Notes: generated by a model from the letters alone, not told the origin. Counted from the stretch's first letter, positions 52,384 through 62,335 are shown. The stretch: DNA of 64,000 nt from Euborellia annulipes (GCA_023213315.1 JAKCPI010004910.1:30933-94932), one strand, 5' to 3'. A program made the numbers and translations.

Positions 52384-52515
52384 AGATAGAAAATGATGTA
52401 ACTTCACCTGGTGCCAGTAAATGGCTACGACCAGTCAGTTGGACTTGAGGTGTGTGTCTGTGTGCACAAAAGCCCATCGGGTAAATAAACGGTGATCCTG
52501 GCAGAAATTTAGAAA

Positions 52516-52980
52516 TTTCAAATAATAATAATAAAAAAAATCATTCGCAGCTAGTTATCATTATAAATTTTTTAATTTAATTTACAAAAAGCATATCTCA
52601 ATTATTTTTATCCTATATATTAATTTCCTTTTTTTTTTATAAATAACATCTACTGTTCCAACTTTTAACGAGTTTATTCTCAAAGTTGCTTGTTAACTCA
52701 CAATTTCGAAGAAATTTCGAATAATAGCAGACTTGCTATTATTAATATTGTTTTTTTTTTTTTTTTGTTTCTATATTTTGCACCCACATAAATAAAAGCT
52801 TTTTCATCATTATTGCATTTTTTTTTTTTATTATTATTTTTGAAAAAATCTATAATACCTTTTATATTCATACTTTAATTAATTTTAAAGAAGAATAAAA
52901 AAAGGAACAATTCTAACGCCTACTTAAAAAAAAATAATAATAATGGCTCGGTTCAAAGGTTGTTTATAATAAATATTATT
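52516..52980. other. No gene seen
   Basis: AT-rich with T-runs (52751-52766, 52819-52830). Nothing recognisable. Confidence 0.5.
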
Positions 52981-53100
52981 TTTCTCTCAAAATTCCTGAG
53001 ACATTTACACAGTTTTTTCGGCAACTTAGGCCATATAAGACTTTGACGATAACCGTTATATATGAGATAATATCTATTGGGGGTCCAGGCATTTCTATTT

Positions 53101-53204
53101 GAGGGGTGTAGTTGCAAAACTCACATTCTCCAATTTTTGAGTATATTGAGTTAGGCATATCACCTTACGCGTGCGTATTCTAAAGCTGAAGAGGACAGTA
53201 ACAT

Positions 53205-53261
<57 letters not shown>

Positions 53262-54543
53262 GAATGGGTGCATAAGGTCCGAAGACCTATAATGACCAAT
53301 AGTCACATGCAGCCAGGAAGAAAATAAAAACAAAAGGAGAAGCATAAAGGGGAAACTCAACTGCGGGAACTGAGAAGATGCCTGTTGAGGTTAGACTTGA
53401 AAGTCTGAAGATTGTAGGTTTTGGGGAAGATAGACGCAGGGAGCTTGTTCCATTCACGAGAGGTCATGGGGACAAAGGAAGAATGAAATTGTTTTGTTCT
53501 GTTAGTCGTGATCTGAACAGCATAGGGATGCTGGGAAGATGCCTCTCTTGTGTTCCGTGAATATGTTGCATTGGGTGGGATAATTGATTTTAATTCGGCA
53601 GAGCATTGACCATGGTAATACCTGTAGAAGAGAGATAGTGAAGATACTCTTCTTCTATGATCTAGTGACTGTAGGGATGCAGTAAGGGTAGAATCACCTA
53701 TCAGTCTAATTGCACGCCTCTGTATGGCTTCCAAGGAGGAGAGAGCGTCTTTCGACGCCCCTCGCCAAAGGTGGGAACAATATTCAAGACACGGCCGAAT
53801 TTGGGCTTTATAGAGGATTAGGAGTTGTTGGGAGGAAAAGTAAGTGATTTGGACCAAAGCTCACTTTATGCGCTGTAAATAAAATGTTTAAAAGAGTTTT
53901 GATTCGTAACTCACATTATCCAACAGCTGTTCTGCAGCAAAGTTCACATTCACCAATCCAACCAATCACAGAGCTTATAGTGCACCCAAAGCATCATGGG
54001 ATTGCTGGTCTTGGCCTTTCAATTCCAAACATTAACAAACCTCAAAGATCTGTGAACTAATTGCAGATATTAATGCTACCAATGTTTAAATATTTAGCCT
54101 ATTATGTACTAAGCAAATAGTCTTAAGGCAGATGTTTTTGCATTTTTTTTTCATAATAAAATTTACCAAAATCAATGTGTGCCTATTTTTAAAACCAAGA
54201 TATTAGCTTAAACAAACTCCAATAATTTTCTTGGTACTGGTTTGGTGGTTGTGTTCGACGATTTTGTTTCAAAATTCACATTCTCCAAAAGCGTTTGCTG
54301 CAAAACTCACATTAGACCAAACATTTGGTGCAAAACTCACATTATCCGAATTTCAAAGTTAAATTCTCACAATACTTGTAATAATTTAGAGGTTTCCTTC
54401 TTGCAGATAACTTTTAATGATATGAGGATGATATTAAAAAAAAATTACAACAATATGACATGTTTATCAATAACAAACACTTTTTTGCGTTTTCTGTAAA
54501 GTTACCAAAAGTGGAGAGTGTGAGTTTTGCATCTACACCCCTC
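53101..54543. mobile_element. DNA transposon with 32 bp TIRs and subterminal repeats
   Basis: GAGGGGTGTAGTTGCAAAAC TCACATTCTCCA at the left is mirrored by the right end (complement GAGGGGTGTAGATGCAAAAC TCACACTCTCCA). ATTT flanks both ends (53097-53100, 54544-54547) and fits a 4 bp target duplication in the SINE-A. The motif CAAAACTCACATT with TCCA or TCCG recurs internally near 53900, 54280, 54305 and 54335, like multiple transposase-binding sites. No transposase is recognisable. A LINE (53208-53857) is inserted in it. Superfamily unknown. Confidence 0.8.
53208..53857 (-). pseudogene. LINE 3' end: RT C-terminus, 3' UTR and poly(A)
   Basis: 166-codon minus-strand frame (53357-53857) with ILYKAQIRPCLEYCSHLWRG, SLEAIQRRAIRLIGD, LDHRRRVSSLSLFYRYYHGQ, TKQFHSSFVPMTSREWNKLP and FKSNLNRHLLSSRS, the region after the RT domain in jockey-type LINEs of arthropods. 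It ends at a normal stop, followed by about 95 bp of 3' UTR and a 53-base poly(A) (T-run 53208-53260). Intact frame to the stop but 5'-truncated, so not functional. The long pure poly(A) suggests a young insertion. A near-identical piece lies at 57222-57537. Confidence 0.88.
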
Positions 54544-54634
54544 ATTTAAGCCATCTGGTATCTAAATGGTTTAAATAAAAACATCGGACTGTCTGGGGAC
54601 CGAACCCTCGACTTTTGGTATAGAAGGCCACCAA

Positions 54635-54748
54635 ACTAAATGTATGTCGACATAAAAAAAATCTGGTATGACAAGCACAGTACACAACTTTCAATTACAG
54701 AGGTAAGAGAAAGTTGTGTGCTGTGCGACAGTCACACCAAAATTTTTT
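54635..54748 (+). mobile_element. HE element, 3' end only
   Basis: ACTAAATGTATGTCGACATA, then the terminal hairpin: AATCTGGTATGACAAGCACA ... GTGCGACAGTCACACCAAAA. Directly follows the SINE-A remnant. Confidence 0.78.
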
Positions 54749-55592
54749 TTTTTATCTTTATTTTTCCTCCTTTTGTTTATTTATTTGTTGAATATATTAA
54801 TTTGTCACTACATTTGTAGACGTGTTTCAAGTGTTTTATTTTTATTTTTTTAATTTTCTAAAAATTTAATTAAAACACAAAAAAAAAAAAATTCTCCTTC
54901 CCACTTGATTCTTTTTCTAAAATACTTTGCTTTTTATTTTTTTTTTCTCTTGATGTTGTTGTTGTTGTTGTAGAAAAGAATTAAAGATAATGGATTTGGT
55001 TAAATATTCAATTAACACTCTAATACTTATACAAAAGGTTTTTTTTTTTTATAAACAAGAGGAATTGTAAATCTGAATTCGATAATCTTCCCAAGGAACA
55101 ACAACAACAAAAACAAAATTCAATAATACTCGATTTTTTTTTTTATTAATTTTATAATTAAAGCTTTAATTTTTCATATCTTTTTTTTTAAATTTTTGAA
55201 AGGTTAAAAACAGAAGAAGGATTAATTAATATAAAAGAGAAAGTGAAACATTCTAGAGCTATAGCATGACTATGTGTCTAAAAAATTTATGTAACGTCAT
55301 GAGGCGGTAAAATTAACTTCATGTTATTTATTAAGAACCAAGAATCTATTTATATAATTCGCTAATGTCTGTCCGTCTGCCTGTCTCACTCTGTTTAACC
55401 AACTTCCCGTTGGAATTTTGAAAACATAGTTTTTTATGCTTAAATAGGGCCTTCTTGGGATTACAGGAAAATGATTTTCGTTTCGAAATTTCTTTAACTT
55501 TTTGAGTTACTAATCCTCTTGAGTTGCGATTTCTTCCATAGGAAATGTATAGAGAAATATTTATTTATTCTTTGCATTTATCTATTTTATGA
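54749..55592. other. No gene seen
   Basis: Very AT-rich; (GTT)n at 54955-54972 and ACAACAACAACAA at 55099-55111. Nothing recognisable. Confidence 0.5.
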
Positions 55593-56008
55593 ATGTAAAC
55601 AAATCCTCAAGCAAGCCCTGGATTGGAATATAGGATCTCACCACAATAGCCCCCAGGCAACACTACGAGGAGAGGGAGTTGCTGTGACATCCCGTTCTGT
55701 GGAAGGGACGTAAAGAAGGTTCCCTCTCAGTGAGGCATTCTTCGAAAGGAGTTGGTACCGATTGAGTCCCTCTTCAAACAAGGACATCCTGCCAAGTATA
55801 GAAGGGGTTGAATAAAAGGAACAGAGTGGAATTAGAAATAAGGATTAGTTCACTAGCTATTAAAGAACGCAAGTGGAGGAGTTAGAGATAGGAAATAAAG
55901 TAACTTCACGAGGTGCTGGTAGATAGCTAAGGTCAGAGGCCTTTGGTTTTGAGGTGTGTATCTGCGTGCACAAAAGCATCTCGGGGATCCCGATACGAAT
56001 TACATATA
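55593..56008 (+). mobile_element. SINE-B, head-truncated
   Basis: TGAATGTAAACAAATCCTCA through the body to GCATCTCGGGGATCCCGATA, with TAAATAAACG deleted near the 3' end. Confidence 0.82.
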
Positions 56009-56088
56009 GACTAATAAAAAAAAATAAATATCAAGGAAAGGTTGCAAGAGCAAGAGACTGCAACCAAATTTTTTTTCTTTTAAATATT

Positions 56089-56140
56089 TTATTGGGCCGA
56101 GGTTTCGGACTCTATAGAGGCTATCATCAGGGCCCAATAA
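56089..56140 (-). ncRNA. Hammerhead ribozyme motif with perfect stem I
   Basis: Minus strand: stem I TTATTGGGCC (complement of 56131-56140) pairs perfectly with GGCCCAATAA (complement of 56089-56098). CTGATGA (complement of 56124-56130), a hairpin CCTCTATAGAG, GAAA and CCTC lie between. Near the core, stem II has lost pairs, and the palindromic ACGU of stem III is ACCU. The second copy at 56272-56323 keeps GG/CC, so the two together imply an ancestral GGCCTCTATAGAGGCC stem II. Confidence 0.55.
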
Positions 56141-56271
56141 GTGTCAAGGAAATAAATATATAATTTGCATTAAGCAGCTATGTGTAATAATACTAATCAG
56201 GTAAGAGATCTTTGAATAAAAGATCATTACACATGGCTGCCTTATGCAAATTATATATATTTCCTTGAAAC

Positions 56272-56323
56272 TTATTTCTCCCTGAAGATGGCCTCTATCG
56301 AAACCGAAATCTCGGCCCAATAA
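56272..56323 (+). ncRNA. Hammerhead ribozyme motif, facing copy
   Basis: CTGAAGA at 56282-56288, GGCCTCTATCGAAACC as a weakened stem II, GAAA at 56306-56309, TCTC, then GGCCCAATAA (56314-56323), which pairs imperfectly with TTATTTCTCC (56272-56281). Decayed relative to the facing copy. Confidence 0.5.
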
Positions 56324-56382
56324 AATATTTAAAGGAAAAAAAATTTGGCTGCCAGTCTCTGCTCATGCAACCTTTCCTAAAA

Positions 56383-56975
56383 AAAATTAATACTAAAATT
56401 CAACATAATTCACCATAATACGCCACTACTTGTTCACTTTATCGGGTCGACAAGCATTTTTATTTATTTAATAAAAGAATGATTCTAAAAAAGAAAAAAA
56501 AAATTATGCTCAAAGTTTTCAATGTAAATTTAATTTTTGAAAAGTTCATCTTTGGCAGACCATAAAGCTAGTAGAAGTCAGAGAGTATAATAATAAAAAT
56601 ATTTATCTTTAGATAAAATTATTTTGCCTGTTTTAAATTTTTTTTTCTTCTATTATATCATATCAGATATTTATTTATTTATTTACGTAAAAAAGATGTG
56701 GAATGTCGTCATAAAAATTGAAAAATGGAATATTTATCTCTCTCCTTTTTTAAATGGAATATTTGCACTCTTGCCAAACGGAATTTGGATAATGGGACTA
56801 TTGGAATTTTATTAATATTATTGTATTTATTTATTTACTCATATAAATTATGTAAAAGAATTAGAGAAGACAAAAAAATGTAAAAATTAAAATTTCATTT
56901 TTTTATACGATTAATTATAGAATAATAATCATGAGATTTAATTTCAATTTATATTATACTTAAAAATATTTTAAA
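56383..56975. other. No gene seen
   Basis: AT-rich. The 63-codon frame at 56624-56815 is low-complexity and unrecognised. Confidence 0.45.
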
Positions 56976-57620
56976 TATTATTATTTGAAATTCCTATCGG
57001 GATCCCCGTTTATTTACCAGAGGGGCTTCCGTGCACGAAGACACACTCCTTAAACCCAACCGGCCTCTGGCCGTATCCATCTACCGGGACCCCGTGAAGT
57101 TACATCAATTCCTATCTCTAACTCCTCGTGCTTTCGAAGAATGCATCACTAAGAGAGAATCTTCTTTACGTCCCATCCACAGGCTGGGATGTCACAGCAA
57201 CTCCTTCTCCTCGTAGAGTTGCCGAAGACCTATAATGACCAATAGTCACATGCAGCCAGGAAGAAAATAAAAACAAAAGGAGAAGCATAAAGGGGAAACT
57301 CAACTGCGGGAACTGAGAAGATGCCTGTTGAGGTTAGACTTGAAAGTCTGAAGATTGTAGGTTTTGGGGAGGATAGACGCAGGGAGCTTGTTCCAATCAC
57401 GGGAGGTCATGGGGACAAAGGAAGAATGAAATTGTTTTGTTCTGTTAGTCGTGATCTGAACAGCATAGGGATGCTGGGAAGATGCCTCTCTTGTGTTCCG
57501 TGAATATGTTGCATTGGGTGGGATAATTGATTTTAATGAAAAATCTCGAACGCCAAGGGTTTGAACAGGGATCTTCTTTGTAGAAGCCGACACCCTAGCC
57601 CACTACACCAGTGAGCCCCC
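56976..57620 (-). mobile_element. SINE-B with an internal segment replaced by LINE
   Basis: Tail end TTATTATTTGAAATTCCTAT, body (with GTTTCTTCTAGC-type part deleted near 57128) to CTCGTAGAGTTGCC; then LINE sequence 57222-57537; then AATGAAAAATCTCGAACGCC and the head to CACTACACCAGTGAGCCCCC. The SINE-B bases normally between GTTGCC and TTTAATG (about 85-100) are missing. Confidence 0.85.
57222..57537 (-). pseudogene. LINE segment copied into SINE-B
   Basis: Nearly identical to 53275-53592 (three differences seen in the best-compared ~120 bp), covering the last ~80 codons of the RT C-terminus and most of the 3' UTR. It has neither poly(A) nor a target duplication. The boundaries share short matches with the SINE (CC at the left, TTAAT at the right). 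Confidence 0.85.
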
Positions 57621-58054
57621 CGAATATTTTAAATATTGTATACCGATGACTACCGGTGGACGTTCAGCACTCTGATTTACTGGGGCAATCTACCGCGATT
57701 GGTATTGCTTAACCTCAACGATCTTGATGAATTTTTTTTGTATTATAAATAAACTGACTATGCTTTTGTTGAAGACAACTCGAGTTAAAATTCTTAGGAT
57801 AACAAATTATCCAACTCTATTTAAGATGCCTTTTCCTGAGGAAGGAAACGGAAACCCATCTCAGTATTATTTCCATGAAAATTACACCATGAACGTCAAC
57901 TCTAATCCTAATGACCGAAGAAAGAAGAGACATCTTCTATAAAATGTATCTACATACGGTATTTTACGAAATTTTTTTTTTTTTTGTTATTTCAAAAACT
58001 ACTCAGTTTTCGAAAAAATGTAAAAGAATAAAATCTTTTTAAAATAGAGTAATC
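57619..58054. other. No gene seen
   Basis: The frame 57724-57942 includes FPEEGNGNPSQYYFHENYTM, of balanced composition, but I recognise no family. Otherwise AT-rich. Confidence 0.4.
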
Positions 58055-58071
58055 CCAGGTAGAAATTCAAC

Positions 58072-58410
58072 CTTAAAACTAGCTAAGTTTAAGCTTAAAA
58101 TTAGCTAACTAAATTAGCTTAGTTTAAGCTTATTTTGTAACGCTTTGCATAGCTAGCAGCAAGCTTACCGAATTAGCTTAAAATTAGCTAAAAAAACTAG
58201 CTAAAAATAAGGTTGTTTTGTTAGCTTAAAATAAGCTTGAAATTAGCTTAAAATAAGCTTAAAATTAGCTTGAAATTAGCTTAAAATAAGCTTGAAATTA
58301 GCTTAAAATAAGCTTAAAATTAGCTAACAAAACTAGCTAAGGGCAAGGTTGTTTTGTTAGCTTAAAATAAGCTTGGAATTAGCTAACAAAACTAGCTAAG
58401 GGCAAGGTAT
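58072..58410. repeat. Left 11 bp array (AGCTTAAAATA-type)
   Basis: Repeating AGCTTAAAATA, AGCTTGAAATT and AGCTAAAAATA units with occasional ACTAGCTAA interruptions; period close to 11. A longer unit ending AAGGTTGTTTTGTT occurs twice. Confidence 0.85.
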
Positions 58411-58590
58411 GGTATTTTGAGTTAAAAAAAAAAGTATTTGCAAAAAATAAAATTTTTATTTAAAATATTTTTCCAAAACAAACAAAAGATATAAAATACA
58501 TATATATGGACCATTTATTTTGAAAGTGGTGTAAGTCCACTTTTTACAAAAAATGAGAAATCACATAATTTATCAATATATATTTATTTT

Positions 58591-59295
58591 TACTTTCTCT
58601 TACCTATGTATATATGTAATATATATATAGAGAGAAAGTATTGGATTCATGTCAAAAATTCGATGTCGAGATTTTGATGGATCTTCACGTTTTGAGGTCC
58701 CCTGAATCCAAAAAAGTGGTTTTCGCGACATGGTCTGTCTGTGTGTGTGTGGGTGGGTGTGTGTGTGTGTGGGTGGGTGTGTGTGTGGGTGGGTGTGTCT
58801 GTGTTCAATTTTAAGCATGAAGGAATTGAGCTATGAGGCTGAAATTTTATATTTAAGTTAAACATCCTCCTGGACCGGAAAAATAAGCTTTTGAACAAAA
58901 TCGACCCAAGAGTTCTAGTACTTTACTGATGTACTTTTTCAGTTTTTTTCGATTTTCTCAAAATTTGCTCCAACGATTTTTTTTTAAATTCAAAAATCAA
59001 TTATTTTTTAGATTCTCTATAAAATGTATATTCTCATTTTGTGATTGAAATCTTCTGAAGACCACTTTACTCTTGTACTCCATAGAAAAGATAGGAGAAA
59101 TGGTTGCCATGGTATCAAAATATAAATATTTTCCCATACTTATAAATTTTACATCTTGAATTCAATTGTACCCTACTGTCGAAAACTAAATACATGTCGA
59201 CACAAAAAATCTGGTGTGACAAGCACAGTACACAACTTTCGATTACCGAAGGTAAGAGAAAGTTGTGTGCTGTGCGCCAGTCACACCAGATTTTT
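58591..59295 (+). mobile_element. HE element, full length, nested
   Basis: Both hairpin ends are intact: TACTTTCTCTTACCTATGTA ... GAGAGAAAGTATTGG at 5', and CTGGTGTGACAAGCACAGTA ... GTGCGCCAGTCACACCAG at 3'. GT/GGGT microsatellite at 58739-58802. X-box-like motif slightly altered (GGTTGCCATGGTATC, 59102-59116). Best plus-strand copy. Confidence 0.88.
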
Positions 59296-60026
59296 AAAAC
59301 ATGCAGTTAATAAATCACCATGTTATATTCTTTATGAAACCAAGCACTTAGCACTGGACCTAAAAATCTAAAAAAAAATATTTAATCATTTAAGCTTATT
59401 TCTTATTTATTTTATATGTAATAAATATACTTACATAAATGATGAATAGCGTCTTTCAGGGAGGGAGGGGCAAAAGAGATATTTAAAAAATTAGTTTGCA
59501 CCCCTCGAATTTTTAAAACACAAATTTAAATTCTAAAAAAAAAATTCACGATCCTATCAGGCCTAAAGTTTAGAGTAGACTAACCTGACCAAAGCTGCCT
59601 GTGTCCACTCTAACTGTAAATTCTTTTGTTTACAAATGCTTCCTTTTTGGGTTTTTCCAGGTAGGCAGGGGGTCTTTTTTTTAAATTATAAATAAAAGAG
59701 TTAAAATTCAAGAATAATATTAGATTACTATTTACACTCATTCTAAAAAATTTATTATTTAAATTTTATTTAATATACTGATACTCTGCCAAATTTATAT
59801 TTATTAAGAATAATTATTCAAAATGATTTTTCTCAAATTAAAAATTTTTTTATATACATTTGATAGAAGAGCAGGTGCTATGGAGGGGGGGGGTTTGCCT
59901 GCGACCCTGGTCAGTACCTTAAGATAAAAGTAATTACTTATTCGAATACAATACAACCTTATAGTATCAATGGAATGTAAGGTTGCTTTAAGCTAGATAT
60001 CCAAGATAAAAACGAACCTTGAAATT

Positions 60027-60365
60027 AGCTTAGAAAACTAGCTAAAAACAAGCTAATAATAAGCTAAAAACAAGCTAATAATAAGCTAAAAACAAGCTAA
60101 TAATAAGCTAAAAACAAGCTAATAATAAGCTAAAAACAAGCTAATAATAAGCTAAAAACAAGCTAATAATAAGCTAGAAATAAGATAGCAGCAACCTAAG
60201 GAAACTAGCTAATAATAAGCTAATAACAAGCTAATAATAAGCTAATAATAAGCTAATAACAAGCTAATAATAAGCTAATAATAAGCTAATAATAAGCTAG
60301 AAATAAGCTTAAAAAACTATCTTAGACTCTAAGCTTAAATAAAGCTAATTCTAAGCTAATAACTT
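60027..60365. repeat. Right 11 bp array (AAGCTAATAAT-type)
   Basis: AAGCTAATAAT alternating with AAGCTAAAAAC gives a 22 bp higher-order unit repeated about six times, then AAGCTAATAAC/AAGCTAATAAT alternation. Roughly inverted in sense to the left array (complement AGCTTATTATT). Confidence 0.88.
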
Positions 60366-60429
60366 GTCCGACTAAGATAAATTTCTACCTGGAATTTATC
60401 ATAATATAATAAAAAAAATTTAAAATTTC

Positions 60430-60672
60430 AAAAATTCTGAATAAACTTCTTCTTCTCTCCCCGCGATGCGGGGTCTGCGGCGGTCACTCTTTCCCTCCCA
60501 AAGTTTTTACGACTGGAAGAAATAGGACAGGCCGGCCCGTCACACAGTCTGACGATTGTTGAAAAGAGCAAGGAAGAAACAGACATTTAAAGAAGTGAAG
60601 GAGTGCCTGTCCCAGGCTCGGGTAGCTCGTGGTCGCCATCCACGTACCCACAAGATGTGGGCCCCTGAGCAA
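60430..60672. repeat. Family D copy
   Basis: ACGACTGGAAGAAATAGGAC, AGGCCGGCCCGTCACACAGT, GAAACAGACATTTAAAGAAG, CGTGGTCGCCATCCACGTAC and CACAAGATGTGGGCCCCTGA match 36960-37128 in order. Starts with a CGCGATGCGGGG palindrome-like patch. Unknown class. Confidence 0.7.
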
Positions 60673-60689
60673 TCACACACACAAACCGA

Positions 60690-60775
60690 CATAATGCCCA
60701 AAATGGGTCTAAAACGTGAAGAATCATCAAAATCTTGAAGTCGAATTTTTTGGCAAACTATACGAGAAAGTAAAA
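60690..60775 (-). mobile_element. HE element, 5' fragment
   Basis: AAAACGTGAAGAATCATCAA AATCTTGAAGTCGAATTTTT and GAGAAAGTAAAAATT match the HE 5' end on the minus strand; the arm of the hairpin is shortened. Confidence 0.6.
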
Positions 60776-61437
60776 ATTAAATAATAACTTGGTGCTTTGA
60801 CCACAGAAGGCGGGCCGTGCATCTTGTAAATAAATACGACAGCTTTATCACAAATAAATCAAAAAAATAGATATTTTATTATAATATCTTTTTCTTGATG
60901 CATTTTCTATTGATTTTTATTATTCAATTATTCCTTCTCTCTCTCTATAGAAATGATTGAAGTCGCATAGAAGGGAAACTTTGTGGGTTTGGATATCTAA
61001 TATCATGATATATTATAATCCTTTGACTATCAAATTCCTTTTAAGGAACAGAAAACGCCAAGAGAAATGATTTTAACTCCCACACACACACACACTCTTC
61101 GCCTTCTATTTTATAGTCAAACAGGTCCTTTTACTCTTTAAACAAAGATTATGAAGTTATAGAAGAAGAAGATGAAGTGAAATCATAGAGTTTAAAAGGC
61201 CTGTGGCAAAGAAATATTGCTGAGGTTTTCTCTCAATCAAAGGAAAAAGAAAGAAAGAAATTTCATAAAAATGCAAAATGTTTGTGCAACTTGTATTAAG
61301 AAATCTGGTGATGCGCTGGCACGCCCGATTTCTTTTTGTGTAGAGACGAGAAAATTTTGACTTCTAAAGGTTTTGATTTACTAAATGAAATTAAATACTG
61401 TATATTACTAGGAGAGACAGTCAAAGAAAAATAATAA
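60776..61437. other. No gene seen
   Basis: (CA)n at 61081-61095. AAATCTGGTGATGCGCTGGC at 61300-61319 may be a remnant of an HE hairpin. Otherwise AT-rich. Confidence 0.45.
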
Positions 61438-61735
61438 TATTATTATTTGAAATACTTACCGGGATCCCCGTTTATTTACCCGAGATGCTTTGGTGCACGA
61501 AGACATACACCTAAAACTCAACCGCCCTCTGAATGAGCCATCTACTGGAACCCCGTGAAGTTACATTATTTCTGGTTCCAACCTGCTCCTTTTATCCAAC
61601 CTTCTATGCTAAGGAGGATGTACAAGTTTAAAGAGGGATTCCCTCATACTCCTTTCGAAGAATGCATCACTGAGAGGGAACCTTCTTTACGCCACTTCCT
61701 CAAGACAGGATGTCACAGCAGCTAACTCCCTTTTC
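61438..61735 (-). mobile_element. SINE-B, 3' half, deleted inside
   Basis: TATTATTATTTGAAATACTT to GGATGTCACAGCAGCTAACT. The segment with TTCCTATCTCTAACTC and CTAGCTAGTGAACTAATC is deleted. Confidence 0.78.
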
Positions 61736-61797
61736 GGAAAAATGAAAAATAGTAAAAATTGTTATACATATAATTAAATTTTCTATTTTTCTTTGAA

Positions 61798-62335
61798 GGA
61801 GGGCACGATGGTGTAATGGGTTTGTGTGTCGGCTTCTACAAAGAACATCCCTGTTCAAAAGCTGGGGGTGCGGGATACTTTCATTAAATAAAAATAAAAT
61901 GTTTAAATTCTCAAGCAGACACTGGATTGGATATATTGGATCTCACCACAATAGCCCCCTGGCAACTCTACGAGGAGAGGGAGTTGCTGTGACATCCCGT
62001 CCTGTGGAAGGGACTTAAAGAAGATTCCCTCTCAGTGATGCATTCTTTGAAAGGAGTCGGTGCTGAGGGAGTCCTTCCTCAAACTAGGACATTCTCTCCA
62101 GCATAGAAGAGGTTGGATATAAGGAACCGGGTGGAACCAGTAATAAAAATTAGTTCACTAGCTAGAGACGAAAGCAGGAGGAGGAGTTTAAGATAGGAAA
62201 TAATGTAACTTCACGGGGGTGCCGGTAGATGGCTACGGCCAGAGGCCGGTTGGGTTTGAGGTGTGTGTCTTCGTACACGAAAGCACCTCGGGTAAATAAA
62301 TGGGGATCCCGATGGGAATTTCGAATAATAAAAAT
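61798..62335 (+). mobile_element. SINE-B, complete
   Basis: Head GGCACGATGGTGTAATGGGT (A-box) and CTGTTCAAAAGCTGG (B-box weakened), full body, 3' end GGGATCCCGATGGGAATTTC and AATAATAAAAAT tail. Lies 60 bp from a SINE-B in the opposite orientation. Confidence 0.88.

Larger units (their letters stand above)
51829..52515 (+). mobile_element. SINE-B interrupted by a ribozyme fold-back element
   Basis: TTTCAATAAATAAAAATATT through the body to GGAGTTAGAGATAGAAAATG, then the insertion at 52121-52383, then ATGTAACTTCACCTGGTGCC to AATTTCAAATAATAATAATA. The tRNA-like head is missing and ACCGGGTGGAACCAG is deleted. Confidence 0.83.
52985..54640 (-). mobile_element. SINE-A split by a 1.44 kb DNA element
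   Basis: Left piece 52999-53100 (GACATTTACACAGTTTTTTC, AAGACTTTGACGATAACCGT, GGTCCAGGCATTTCTATTT) and right piece 54544-54630 (ATTTAAGCCATCTGGTATCT, the B-box complement GGGGACCGAACCC). Joined, they give the normal SINE-A order, so the 53101-54543 element inserted into it. Confidence 0.8.
56033..56382. mobile_element. Fold-back element with paired hammerheads, ~350 bp
   Basis: AAGGAAAGGTTGCAAGAGCA at the left is mirrored by TGCTCATGCAACCTTTCCT at the right. Each ~150 bp arm holds a hammerhead-like motif and a TATATAATTTGCAT segment. The inner loop is about 35 bp (CTAATCAGGTAAGAGATC). The arms differ by several substitutions, so it is older than 52121-52383. No obvious target duplication. Confidence 0.72.
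58055..60392. mobile_element. 2.3 kb DNA element with 11 bp-period arrays at both ends
   Basis: CCAGGTAGAAATT at 58055-58067 is exactly mirrored by AATTTCTACCTGG at 60380-60392. Inside each end is a long array of ~11 bp units (see next entries). The middle holds an HE insertion (58591-59295) and about 700 bp of AT-rich unrecognised sequence with no transposase. Without the HE insertion the element is about 1.63 kb. No clear target duplication. Superfamily unknown. Confidence 0.65.

Noticed and set aside
58072..60365. Ordinary satellite DNA
   Set aside because: The two arrays are placed symmetrically inside exact inverted termini, so an element is the better reading, though not proven.
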